Shown here: piece by piece, positions 1-11,600 of the stretch
Layout: each line of letters begins with the position of its first letter
How positions within the stretch are numbered: position 1 is the stretch's first letter
Origin: Warburgia ugandensis
Lineage: Eukaryota; Streptophyta; Magnoliopsida; Canellales; Canellaceae
NCBI GenBank assembly: GCA_035236585.1
Contig: CP141128.1
Coordinates: 25,449,618 to 25,513,617 of the forward strand
Direction: 5' to 3'
Length of the DNA: 64,000 bases
Program-made: the position numbers and the translations under genes
The notes under the pieces: model-generated
Told to the model about the DNA's origin: nothing
The model's database searches: none
What the model saw: the letters and a program-made list of their open reading frames with translations, nothing else

Positions 1-3000
1 TGAAGAACTTATGGGACTCAAAGTCAAGGCTATTTCTGTAATTAAAAGTTAAAGAAAAAGGAAGAAACCTCAGGGAGCCATATTGGTAATGGTGGGGTTC
101 GCTGGTGTAACAACCTTAAAATTTTCTATTCCATGATCAGCATATGAGTTTTCAAGAAGAATATCTTTTAATAGGAAAATTATTTAGAACTAAAACTAAA
201 ACCATTAGATAGTACTTAGGAAATGAAATTCAACGAGCCAAAGAACGCAGAAAATAGATTTTGTATGAAGAAGTTATGGGATAACAAAGTTAGTGTTATT
301 ATGATAATTAAAAGAGAAAAAAAAAGCTTAGAAACCTTATGTGGTGATTTTGATATTGGTGGGCCTCGCTGGGGCAACAACCTTAAAATTTTACTATTCA
401 ATGATCAATTCACGAGTTACAAGAAGTATATCTTTTCATAGGAAAATTATTTAGAACTAAAATAGAAACCATTGGATAGTACAAAGATAATGGAATTCAA
501 TGGGCGGAAGAATGATGAAAATAGAGTCCGTATGAAGAAGTTGTGGGACTTCAAAATCACAGCTATCTCATTAATTAAAACTGAAAAAAAAAACATAGAA
601 ACCATACGGGGCCATTTTGATAATGGCAAGGTCGTTGGTGTAACAACCATTAGTTGTCACTCAAAAAATTGGATTCGACGAGGGAAAGAGTGCTGAAAAC
701 AGACTCCGTGTGAAGAAGTTATGGGACCTCAAAGTCAGGGCTATTTTGGTACTTAAGAATGAAAAAAAACAAAGAAACCTCAGGGGTCCATTTTGATAAT
801 GGAAGCGCTCGCTGGTGTAATAACCATTAGATATTACTCGGAAAATCAAATTCAATGATGGAAAGAATGCTGAAAATAGTGTCTATATGAAGAACTTATG
901 GGACTCAAAGTCAGGGCTATTTCTGTAATTACAAGTTAACGAAAAAGGTAGAAACCTTAGGGAGCCATATTGGTAATGGGGAGGTTCGCTGCAGAAAATA
1001 GATTCTGTATGAAGAAGTTATGGAACAACAAAGTCAGGGTTATTACGATAATTAAAAGAGAAAAAAAAACAAAGAAACCTTAGGTGGTCATTTTGATAAT
1101 GGTGGGGCTCGCTGGGGTAACAACCTTAAAATTTTACTATTCAATGATCAATTTATGAGTTTTCAAGAAGTATAACTTTTCATAGCAAAATTATTTAGAA
1201 CTAAAAGAGAAACAATTGGATAGTACTAAGAAAACTAAATTAAATTAGCGAAAGAATGCTGAAAATAGAGTCCGTATGAAAAAGTTGTGGGACATCAAAA
1301 TCAGGGCTATCTCATTAAGTAAAACTGAGAAAAAAAAAAAAAGAGAAGCCATAGGGGGCCATTTTTTATAATGGCGAGCCTCGTTGGTGTAACAACCATT
1401 AGTTGTTACTTAGAAAATAGAATTGAACGAAGGAAAGAGTGCTGAAAATAGGCTTCGTGTGAAGAAGTTATGGGACCTCAAAGTCAGGGCTAATTCGGTA
1501 CTTAAGAGTGAGAAAAAACAAAGAAACCTGAGGAGTCCATATTGATAATGGCAGCACTCGCTGGTGCAATATCCATTAGATATTACTGAGAAAAGAAAAT
1601 TCAACGAGCGAAAGAATGCTGAAAATAGAGTCTGTATGAAGAACTTATGGGACTCAAAGTCAAGGCTATTTCTGTAATTAAAAGTTAAAGTAAAAGGAAG
1701 AAACCTCAGGGAGCCATATTGGTAATGGTGGGGTTCACTGGTGTAACAACCTTAAAAGTTTCTATTCCATGATCAGTTTATGAGTTTTCAAGGAGAATAT
1801 CTTTTAATAGGAAAATTATTTAGAACTAAAACTAAAACCATTAGATAGTACTTAGGAAATGAAATTCAACGAGCCAAAGAACGCAGAAAATAGATTTTGT
1901 ATGAAGAAGTTATGGGATAACAAAGTTAGTGTTATTATGATAATTAAAAGAGAAAAAAAAAAGCTTAGAAACCTTATGTGGTGATTTTGATATTGGTGGG
2001 GATTGCTGGGGCAGCAACCTTAAAATTTTACTATTCAATGATCAATCGATGAGTTTTTAGGAAGTATATCTTTTCATAGGAAAATTATTTAGAACTAAAA
2101 CAGAAACCATTGGATAGTACTAAGAAAATCAAATTCAATGAGCAAAAGAATGCTGAAAATAGAGTCCATATGAAGAAGTTGTGGGACCTCAAAATCAGGG
2201 CTATCTCATTTATTAAAACTGAAAAAAAAAACATACAAACCATAGGGTGCCATTTTGATAATGGCGGGACTCATTGGTGTAACAACCATTAGTTGTTACT
2301 CAGAAAATAGAATTCAAGGAGGGAAAGAATGCTGAAAATAGACTCCGCGTGAAGAAGTTATGGGACCTCATAGTTAAGGTTATTTCGGTATTTAAAAGTG
2401 AAAAAAAACATAGAAACCTCAAGTGTCCATTTTGATAATGGCAGGGCTGCTAGGGTAACAACGACGAGACATTGCTTAGAAAATCAAATTCAAAACACAA
2501 AAGAATGCTCAAAATAGAGTCTATATGAATAAGTAATGGGACCTCAAAATAGGGGTTATTTCTGTAATTAAAAGTTAAAGAAAAACATAGAAACCTCAAG
2601 GAGCCATTTTGATAATGGCAGGGTTTCGCTGGTGTAACAACCTTAAAATTTTACTATTCCATGATCAGTTTATGAGTTTTCAAGAAGTATATCTTTTAAT
2701 AGGAAAATTATTTAGGACAAAAACTAAAACCATTGGATAGTTCTCAAGAAATGGAATTCAACGAGCAAAAGAATGCAGTAAATAGATTCCGTATGACGAA
2801 GTTATGGGACAACAAAGTCGGGGTTATTACGGTAATTAAAAGAGAAAAAAAACATAGAAACCTTAAGTGGTCATCTTGATAATGGCGAGGCTAGCTGGGG
2901 CAACAACCTTAAAATTTTACTATTCAATGATCAATTTATGAGTTTTCAAGAATTATATCTTTTCATAGAAAAATTATTTAGAATTAAAAGAGAAATCATT

Positions 3001-3051
3001 GCATAGTACTAAGAGAATGGAATTCAATGAGCGAAAGAATGCTGAAAATAG
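1..3051 (+). repeat. LTR-derived satellite, array I segment a
   Basis: Tandem satellite. Monomers start at TGTAAC-like positions 106, 373, 639, 816, (991, truncated), 1116, 1388, 1565, 1742, 2010, 2278, 2454, 2633 and 2899. Lengths give the order L-L-S-S (267, 266, 177, about 176), repeated four times; the second copy has lost the first part of its first long unit at 990/991. The last long unit is interrupted at 3051 by an inserted element and resumes at 8652. Each unit holds an A-tract (GAAAAAAA...), then a dyad GCCATT-TTGAT-AATGGC, then about 15-17 bp before the next TGTAAC. Positions 1-400 match 1637-2020 almost base for base, an offset of 1636 bp. No coding function is seen; short ORFs on both strands are by-products of the monomer. 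Confidence 0.93.
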
Positions 3052-3464
3052 TGTAATAACCCCAATTTTTGTAATTGATTGAGGGAAAGCAATAAAGTTT
3101 GGGTTTTAGATATTTTGGGCTGAAATATTAGCGTTATTTAAAATATACTTTTTATAAAACTATAATCAAATCATAAGACATGTAAAATCAAAATTAAACT
3201 TACCAAACCCTTCAAAATGATTGTAAGCATGACAAATTCCAAATTCAAATGAGAAATCCTTAAGTTTCTTCATTTCTTGGACAAAAGGGGTAAAATAGTA
3301 ATTTTACCCAAAAATAAAAATATCCCAAAACCCAAAATATGAGACATCAAAATTTAGAATGTATTGAGAAATACAAATCCAACGCCACTAAGTACACTCA
3401 AATCCGAGATCATGGGAATAAAACCCAAAATTTCATGCATAAATGGCAAAATGGTCTTTTTACA

Positions 3465-3482
3465 CCATGTGGGCCCACATGG
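3465..3482. other. 18-bp perfect palindrome in the X1 head
   Basis: CCATGTGGGCCCACATGG reads identically on both strands. It is about 410 bp from the element start. The related copy at 33038-37449 has a shorter GC-rich palindrome at the comparable place (near 33445). Role unknown; it may be a protein-binding dyad or a hairpin. Confidence 0.75.
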
Positions 3483-4279
3483 GGCCCACAAGAGACCTAA
3501 CAACCAATTTTATCAACATCCCACATGAATCATGGGTCAACAAACATCAGCTGGTCTTGGGGAAGAAAAAATGGAGCATGGAAGACTTTCATGCCATTTA
3601 ATAATAAAAAATAAAATATTATAATCATGAAAAAAGACCCAAATTGCCAATAAATACAACCCCAAAAATCCTCATAAAATCCCCACAAAATTCTCTTCAC
3701 TCTCCCTGAAAAATTAGATCTAGATCCCTCCCCAAAAACCCAAAATTTCCAAGAGATAGATCTCTTTTCAACTTGTTTTTCTTTTTAGATTGGAACAAGA
3801 GACCTAAAATCAATTAGGCACTCTGTTCTAGATCTAATTTGATCAATTCCACTGTCCAAAACTTGCCAACATATCTAATCTACAAAACCCCCAAAGAAAT
3901 TTCAAGATTCAATGGTTCAAACAACAGATATTTGCAAAAAAGGTGGATCTTAGGCCATATCTTCATCAACAAGGTATTTTTTTAAATTGGGCATATAACT
4001 GAGGTTTTCTCTCCAATCAGGTAGGTGGAAATCCTTTTCATAGATATTTAGTACTATTTTATGTAATTTTTATTTTACTGTAATTTATTTTGTTGATAAA
4101 AAGGTAAAAATAAAGTAAACAATAGAACCGGTAAATTTGGATGATAGAGTGCTCAGATGAAAAATCTGACTACACCAATCGATCAAGAAGGGTCCAATAC
4201 CCCTAGGGTAGAATTTTCACAAAGATCAGAGACATTTTGGGCCCTCAATTGAGAGAGGATTGATTGGATGGTCCAGAAT

Positions 4280-4560
4280 GGACTGTCCGATCTTCGAATC
4301 AAACGGCGCCCAAGACGCACACGTGACGCACCAACGGAACAGCACGTGCACTGCGCGTGGAGCGTCGTCCCAAGCGAGACGACGGTGCATCCATCAAATG
4401 CATGAGCGGACGCGCCTAGTGACAGCCCCGCAATGGCGCTTTGTCAATTCCTCCAAGCGGACGAGCCTGACGAAACAAACGATTCTGCCCGGTTTGGTTC
4501 TTTCGGCCCGACTAATTTGGGCCGTCCGTTCCTTGGGCCCAGATCAAATCCAGGCCCTAA
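4280..4560 (+). other. CpG-rich variable cassette in X1
   Basis: A GC- and CpG-rich block in otherwise AT-rich DNA. It is bounded on the left by a conserved stretch containing ACTGTCCGATC and on the right by GGGCCCAGATCAAATC. The same boundaries enclose a different, shorter GC-rich block at 60885-61025, and element X2 has almost nothing between the equivalent flanks (around 34205). Open frames here are attributed to base composition; no protein similarity was recognised. Confidence 0.6.
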
Positions 4561-6408
4561 GAAGGACTGTGAACTTCCAACTTCAATTCTGGAGTCATCT
4601 GAACTCCAAATTGAGATCGGAAAAAAGCTATGGAAAGCTTGAAACCTCTATTTTCTTATGAAATGATAAAATTGACATGTTATTCAGTAAAAACATTCTG
4701 TATTAAAGAAATAAGTTTCCAATTACCTAGATTTTCAAGATCTGAGATGATCAGATCTTAAAAACATGTTTTAATAATGATATACTATTGAAATAAAGTG
4801 AGATCTATGGTTTAATTGGATATATATGAGATATATTAAGGGATCTACCCATTAGGGTAGAAAAAACCTAAAAATACAAAGGGACCCACTTGATCAATGA
4901 GATCAAGTGTGATCAGACACTTGGGATGGAAAGAATAAATGTTAATATAATGAAATCCAAGGAAATCATGAATGGATTATAACAAAAATAGATCAATATG
5001 ATCTTTTGACCTTAATAGAGAAAATTCCCTAAATATAACTAAAATACTCAATCAAAGGAAAAGATCTAAGATCAAATGGTTGGATCATAAGTAAAGGTTT
5101 CTAAAAATGTTAATGTAATTAGTTTCATAGCATTTTAAATATAATTATGTTATAAAGCATGCTAGTATAACATTTAGACTTTAGCATGATATGTGATTTT
5201 ATTGTTATCATAAGGTGTTAGATTTAATTTAAGTACCTTGCCTCATTATCATTAAATGTTAAATTAGGTAGTTTTATACTTTGAATTTATAATTGATTTA
5301 TGGTTCAATTTTATTAGTAGATTTACTTGTTATGAGATAAAGAGCATAAAATATCAAAAATGTATTCTAATGAGAAAGTAGAGTTTCATGACACAAATAA
5401 GAATGGAGTACTTTGGACTTAATTAGTAAGGGCTATAGTTAGTAGGACAATATAAGGATTATCAAATCCTTGGCCCAAATTAGGAAAAGAATAATAAACC
5501 CTATGAATGACATTATAAATATTCATAGATTTAATTAAAATCCATTAGAAAGAGTACTTAGGGTAAACATGCTTATAGGAACCATATGAAAGGTTGAGCT
5601 ATGGTCATTCTAGTGAATGATGAACATAGTGGTTAAGGGGGTTATCTAATAGAGCCTCGCTCTTCCCCTAGCTTCTGTTGACGTTGTGAGGTCTAAACGC
5701 CTCCTTACATGAGGATTGAAGTAACCACTTTGTGTTCACCCATTCAGCTAGTAAGCCTTAGCCAATTGGAAATAAGAGGAGCAGTCTAGATTTAGGCTTG
5801 AATAAGCTACCTTCAACCAGCACATTAACTGGTTGAATAATAATAATAAGAGCATAAAAGGTTAGTAAATTACCTAACCCTAATAAAAATAGTAAGTAAG
5901 ATAAGGATGATCAAACAAGATCCATTAGATCTTGGATGATCAAGAACAATAAAAATAAAAACACTATATTGTACTTAGTATGCATGTTTATTAGTATACT
6001 TGTTATAGTTCATTAGATTAGATAACCCAAACCCTTGATCAAAGATGATTCAAGGAAGAGAACCAAGATCATCCTCCATAGGATGATCCAAGAACTGAAC
6101 TTAGATCAAAGAAGAACTAGGTGATAGAAGATCTAGGACCTTGATCTTTATCAACATATGTAGATTGTCAATCAAAGGATCTATGAAAGATCAAGATCAA
6201 GGAGATGGACATACAAATACTTAGAGATAGAAAAATACTTAGATATGAATGATCTAAAGATCATTCTAATCATCAGATCTAGTGATCAATAGGATTGTTC
6301 ATAATTTATATATTGACAATATGTATGGATGTACAGATTTCATACATCAGTTAGGATCATGGAAGATTGGGGAAAAGAGATCAATCCTTAAAGGTAGGAG
6401 GATTTGAT

Positions 6409-7371
6409 TACGACGACCTGGGTTTTTGAAACATGATTTGTAAAGTATTTTGAAAGGCAGAGCCCTTAAGAGTGTAAAAATTTTTCGCAAAAGAAAGCAG
6501 CGAAAATTCTTTTCTTTAGAACTTGTTTTGAAAACCCAAGTCACCACTTCATACATAACATAAGTACAGTTTGTATACAAAATAAAATTCCATTGAAGGA
6601 ATATACTTTTATTAAACTCCAGGATCCACCCAGTGGTTCACAGTACAGCCAAATCTAGTACAATACTTGTCCAAATTACATAATCCAAAACTCAAGCTTA
6701 CCATATAATAAAACTCTCAACAAATAAAAATACATGTCTTCAGAGGTATACCTTGAAGATTATTCTCTTCAAGTCTTCTATAGTCTTTAGCTCATAACTC
6801 TCCTCCCCTGGATCTGAGATATTGCAACAAGTACAATATCTCAGCAAGCAATGCTTGGTAGGGGATTCAAGAAACATAATAATTGACAATGTAATTCCAA
6901 TACTTCATAATCTCATTATCCTTAAACATACTCTGTACTTTGTAAGTTATGTATATCCATATACATACATACCCTTCATGGGTAAACCAATTAAATTTGT
7001 GAAAATAGTCAAATATCACTCCCAACTAAGCTGATCAATTCTCTTCATTTTGAGAATTTAGTATTACAGCTAATCTCATACTGGGAATTTCCCTTCTTGG
7101 GAAACATTGGTAATATACAATTACCTAGCATTTCATTATGCTATAACATGAGGCATTTCACTATGCCTATTCCCATATGCATCATAGTGCAAAATAATCA
7201 GAAAGGCTGCTATGCTGTAGTCTGAACCGTACTAGCGCGCTCGGATAACTACCCTATTCGCCACTGATACCACAGTGGAAAATATTATGTCACTGCTCAT
7301 ATGGGGGGATAAGACTTTCACAGTGGTGGCCTTCCCATAATTGCCACCACCCGACTTTTAGCCTCTCATTG
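6409..7371 (-). repeat. Inverted copy of the X-family 3' end inside X1 (left arm)
   Basis: Reads as the reverse complement of 7682-8646. It begins with TACGACGACC, the reverse complement of an LTR 3' terminus, and ends at CCTCTCATTG. In the collinear copy X3 the two host flanks (GGATTTGAT at 63035-63043 and TACTCATGATC near 63073) are separated by only about 30 bp. The fragment therefore replaced a short piece of the host element; its inner junction shares ATTG with the host. The two arms are separated by about 310 bp and could form a long stem. Confidence 0.8.
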
Positions 7372-7681
7372 TACTCATGATCTTATGTTGACAAGAGTAA
7401 TGATAATACTTGTACTAAATCTCTTGAAAACCTTATGATCCAATCAAACACATAAGATGGTTAAGGACTAAACTATAAGTGAATAGGGAACTAGGAAATA
7501 TTTCAGCCCTAAGTAAACAGACATATGGTTTGATATATATGAAATCTATTTTACATACAAGCTTTGAGGCTTGTGAGTTTGTTTTAATAAGCATAAGCCT
7601 AGGGGAATGCTATTGCTAGAGGAGTTATGAGGGTTTGGCCACCCGCTCCTTGAAATTTGATGATATGATGATAACTTGCCC

Positions 7682-8646
7682 AATGAGAGGCTAAAAGTCG
7701 GGTGGTGGCAATTATGAGAAGGCCACCACTGTGAAAGTCTTGCCCCCCCATACGGGCAGTGACATAATATTTTCCACCATGGTATCAGTGGTGAACAGGG
7801 CAGTTATCTGAGTGCGCTAGTACGGATCAGACTGTAGAATAGCAACCTTTCTAATTATTTTGCACTATGTTGCATATGAGAATAGGCATAGTGAAATTCC
7901 TTATGTTATAGCATAATGAAATGCTAGGTAATTGTATATTACCAATATTTCCCAAGAAAGGAAATTCCCACTATAAGTTTAGCTATAATACTCAATTCTC
8001 AAAATGAAGAGAATTGATCAGCCTAGTTGGGAATGATATTTGACTATTTTCACAAATTTAACTGGTTTACCCATGAAGGGTATGTATGTATATATAGACA
8101 TACATAACTTACAAAGTAAAGAGTATGTTTAAGGATAATGAGATTATGAAGTATTGGAATTACCTTGTCATTTATTATGTTTCTTGAATCCCCTACCAAG
8201 CATTGCTTCCTGAGATATTGTACTTATTGCAATATCTGAGATACGGGGAAGGAGAGTTAGGAGCTGAAGACTATAGAAGACTTGAAGAGAATAATCTTCA
8301 AGGTATACCCTTGAAGACATGTATTTTTATTTGTTGAGAGTTTTATTGTATGGTGAGCTTGAGTTTTGGATTATGTAATTTGGACAAGTATTGTACTAGA
8401 TTTGGTCATCTTGTGAACCACTAGATGGATCCTGGAGTTTAATAAAAGTATATTCCTTTAATGGAATTTTATTTTGTACACAAATTGTACTTATGTTATA
8501 TATGAAGTGGTGACTTCGGTTTTCAAAACAAGTTCTAAAGAAAAGAATTTCCGCTGCTTTATTTTGCGAAAAACATTTTACACTCTTAAGGGTCCTGCCT
8601 TTCAAAATACTTTACAAATCATGTTTCAAAAACCCGGGTCATCACA
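7682..8646 (+). repeat. 3'-terminal region of X1 (right arm of inverted repeat)
   Basis: The native 3' end of X1, complementary to 6409-7371. It includes the sequence around the CAAGCATTGCTT inverted repeat (about 8197-8208), AATAAAAG near 8442 and the terminus CCCGGGTCATCACA. X3 retains the corresponding region up to the window end. Confidence 0.8.
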
Positions 8647-11600
8647 AATAGAGTCCGTATGAAGTTGTGGGACCTCAAAAATAGGGCTATCTCATTAATT
8701 AAAACTGAAAAAAAAATAATAGAAACCATAGGGGGCCATTTTGATATTGGCGGGGCTCGTTGATGTAACAACCATTAGTTGTTACTCAGAAAATAGAATT
8801 CAAGGAGGGAAAGAATGCTAAAAATAGACTCCGTGTGAAGAAGTTATGGGACCCTAAAGTCAGGGCTATTTCAGTACTTAAGAGTGAAAAAAAACAAAGA
8901 AACCTGAAGGGTCCATTTTGATAATGGCAGCGCTCGCTAGTGTTATAACCATTGGATATTACCTAGAAAATCAAATTCAACAAGCAAAAGAATGCTCAAA
9001 AGAGAGTTTGTATGAAGAACAGATGGGACCTCAAAGTCAAGGCTATTTCTGTAATTAAACGTTAAAGAAAAATGTCAAAACCTCAGGGATCCATTTTGAT
9101 AATGGCAGCACTCGCTGGTGTAACAACCTTAAAATTTTACTATTCCATAATCAGTTTTTGATTTTTCAATTACTCAAAAAGAAACCATTAGACAGTAATC
9201 AGGAAATGGAAATCAATGAGCGAAAGAATGCTAAAAATAGAGTCCCTATGAAGAAGTTATGGGACCTCAAAGTCAAGGCTCTTTCAGTATTTAAAAGTGA
9301 AAAAAAAATAGAAACCTAAAGTGACCATTTTGATAATGGCGGGGCTCGCTAGAGTAACAATCACGAGACATTGCTCAGAAAATCAATTTCAACACGCAAA
9401 AGAATGCTCAAAATAGAGTCTGTATGAAGAAGTTATGGGACATCAAAGTCAGAGTTATTACGATAATTAAAAGAGAAAAAAAAAAAAAAAAAAAACATAG
9501 AAACCTGAAGTGGTCATTTTGATAATGGCGAGGCTAACTAGGGCAACAACCTTAAAATTTTACTATTCAATGATCAATTTACGAGTTTTCAAGAAGTATA
9601 TCTTTTCATAGGAAAATTATTTAGAACTAAATAGCAACCATTGGATAATACTAAGAAAATGGATTTCAATGAGCAAAAGAATACTGAAAATAGAGTCCGT
9701 ATGAAGAAGTTGTGGGACCTCAAAATCAGGGCTATCCCATTAATTAAAATTGAAAAAGAAATAGAAAGCATAGGGGCCATTTTGATAATGGTGGGGCTCG
9801 TTGGTGTAACAACTATTAGTTGTTACTCAGAAAATAGAATTCAACGAGGGAAAGAATGCTGAAAATAGACTCCGTGTGAAGAAGTTATGGGACCTCAAAG
9901 CCAGGGCTATTTTGGTACTTAAAAGTGAGAAAAAACAAAGAAACCACAGTGGTCCATTTTGACAATGGAAGCGCTCGCTGGTGTAATATCCATTAGATAT
10001 TACTCAGAAAATCAAATTGAAGGAGCGAAAGAATGCTGAAAATAGAGTCTGTATGAAGAACTTATGGGACCTCAAAGTCAAGGCTAGCTGGTGTAACAAC
10101 CTTAAAATTTTACTATTCCATAATAAGTTTTTGAGTTTTCAAGAACTCAACAGAAACCATTAAATAGTAATCATGAAATGGAAATCAACGAGCAAATGAA
10201 TGCTGAATGTAGAGTCCGTATGAAGAAGTTATGGGACCTCTAAGTCAAAGTTATTTTGGTATTTAAAAGTAAAAAAAAAACATAGAAACCTCAAGTGTCC
10301 ATTTTGATAACGGCAGGGTTCGCTGGTGTAACAAGCACTAGACATTAACTCAGAAAATCAAATTCAACACACAAAAGAATGCTCAAAATAGAGTCCGTGC
10401 GAAGAAGTTATGGGACCTCAAAATAAGGGCTATTTCTGTAATTAAAAGTTAAAGAAAAACATAGAAACCTCAGGGGGCCATTTTGGTAATGGCAGGGTTC
10501 GCTAGTGTAACAACCTTAAAATTTTACTATTCCATGATCAGTTTATGAGATTTTAAGAAGTATATCTTTGAATAGAAAATTTATTTAGAACTATAACCAG
10601 AACCATTAGATAGTACTCAGGAAATGGAATTCAAGGAGCCAAAGTATGCAGAAAATAGATTCCGCATGATGAAGTTGTGGGACCACAAAGTCAGGGTTAT
10701 TACGATAATTAAACGAGAAAAAAAAACATAGAAACCTTAGGTGGTAATTTTGATAATCGTGGGGCTCACTGGGGCAACAACCTTAAAATTTTACTACTCA
10801 ATGATCAATTTACGAGTTTTCAAGAAGTATTTCTTTTAATATGAAAATTATTTAGAACTAAAATAGAAACCATTGGATAGTACTAATACAAAGGAATTCA
10901 ATGAACGAAACAATGCTGAAAGTAGAGTCCGTATGAAGAAGCTATGGGACCACAAAGTCAGGGCTATTTCAGTACTTAAAAGTGAAAAAAAACAGAGAAA
11001 CCTTAGGGGTCCATTTTGATAATGGTAGTGCTCGCTGGTGTAATAACCATTAGATATTACTTAGAAAAGCAAATTTAATGAGGGAAAGAATGTTGAACAT
11101 AGAGTCTGTATGAAGAACTTATGGGACCTTTAAGTCAGGGCTATTTCTGTAATTAAAAGTTAAAGAAAATTGTAGAAACCTTAGGGATCCATTTTGATAA
11201 TGGCAGCGCTCGCTAGTGTAACAACCTTAAAATTTTACTATTCCATAATCATTTTTTGAATTTTCAAGAACTCGAACAGAAACCATTAGATAGTAATCAG
11301 GAAATGGAAATCAACGAGCGAAAGAATGCTGAAAATAAAGTCCCTATGAAGAAGTTATGGGATCTCAAAGTCAAGGCTATTTCGGTATTTAAAAGTGAAA
11401 AAAAGAACATAGAAACCTCAAGTGTCCATTTTGATAATCGTGGGGCTCGCTGGTGTAACAACCACGAAACATTACTCAGAAAATCAAATTCAACACGCAA
11501 AAGAATGCTCAAAATAGAGTCCATATGAAGAAGTTATGGGACCTTAAAATAAGGGCTATTTCTGTTATTAAAAGTTAAAGAAAAACATAGAAATCTCAGG

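Larger units (their letters stand above)
3052..8646 (+). mobile_element. Large non-coding LTR-type element X1 (probable giant solo LTR)
   Basis: Starts TGTAATAACCCC, ends CCCGGGTCATCACA and is flanked by a perfect 5-bp target-site duplication AATAG (3047-3051 and 8647-8651) in a satellite monomer that is otherwise continuous. No gag or pol similarity was seen in any frame. Both ends match those of the nearby 2.5 kb chromovirus LTRs, so I read it as a solo LTR of an element with an unusually long LTR; a non-autonomous element with undetected LTRs is the alternative. The head carries an AATCCAAC-containing module and a palindrome like those in the other LTRs. A splice-donor-like CAGGTAGGT lies at 4018-4026. 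Related copies are at 33038-37449 and 60236-64000. An inverted fragment (6409-7371) is embedded in it and accounts for much of its extra length. Confidence 0.8.

Noticed and set aside
1-3051. CRISPR-like array
   Set aside because: Repeats are adjacent units of 177-267 bp without short repeats plus unique spacers, in a plant genome.
4260-4661. Open frame of 133 codons in X1
   Set aside because: Coincides with the variable CpG-rich cassette; absent from X2 and different in X3.
3052-8646. Helitron or DNA transposon for the X elements
   Set aside because: 5-bp TSDs and TG...CA ends shared with true LTRs; no terminal inverted repeats and no Helitron-type ends.
9476-9496. Poly-A run as evidence of a LINE or SINE tail
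   Set aside because: It is the expanded form of the A-tract present in each monomer; no LINE/SINE sequence precedes it.
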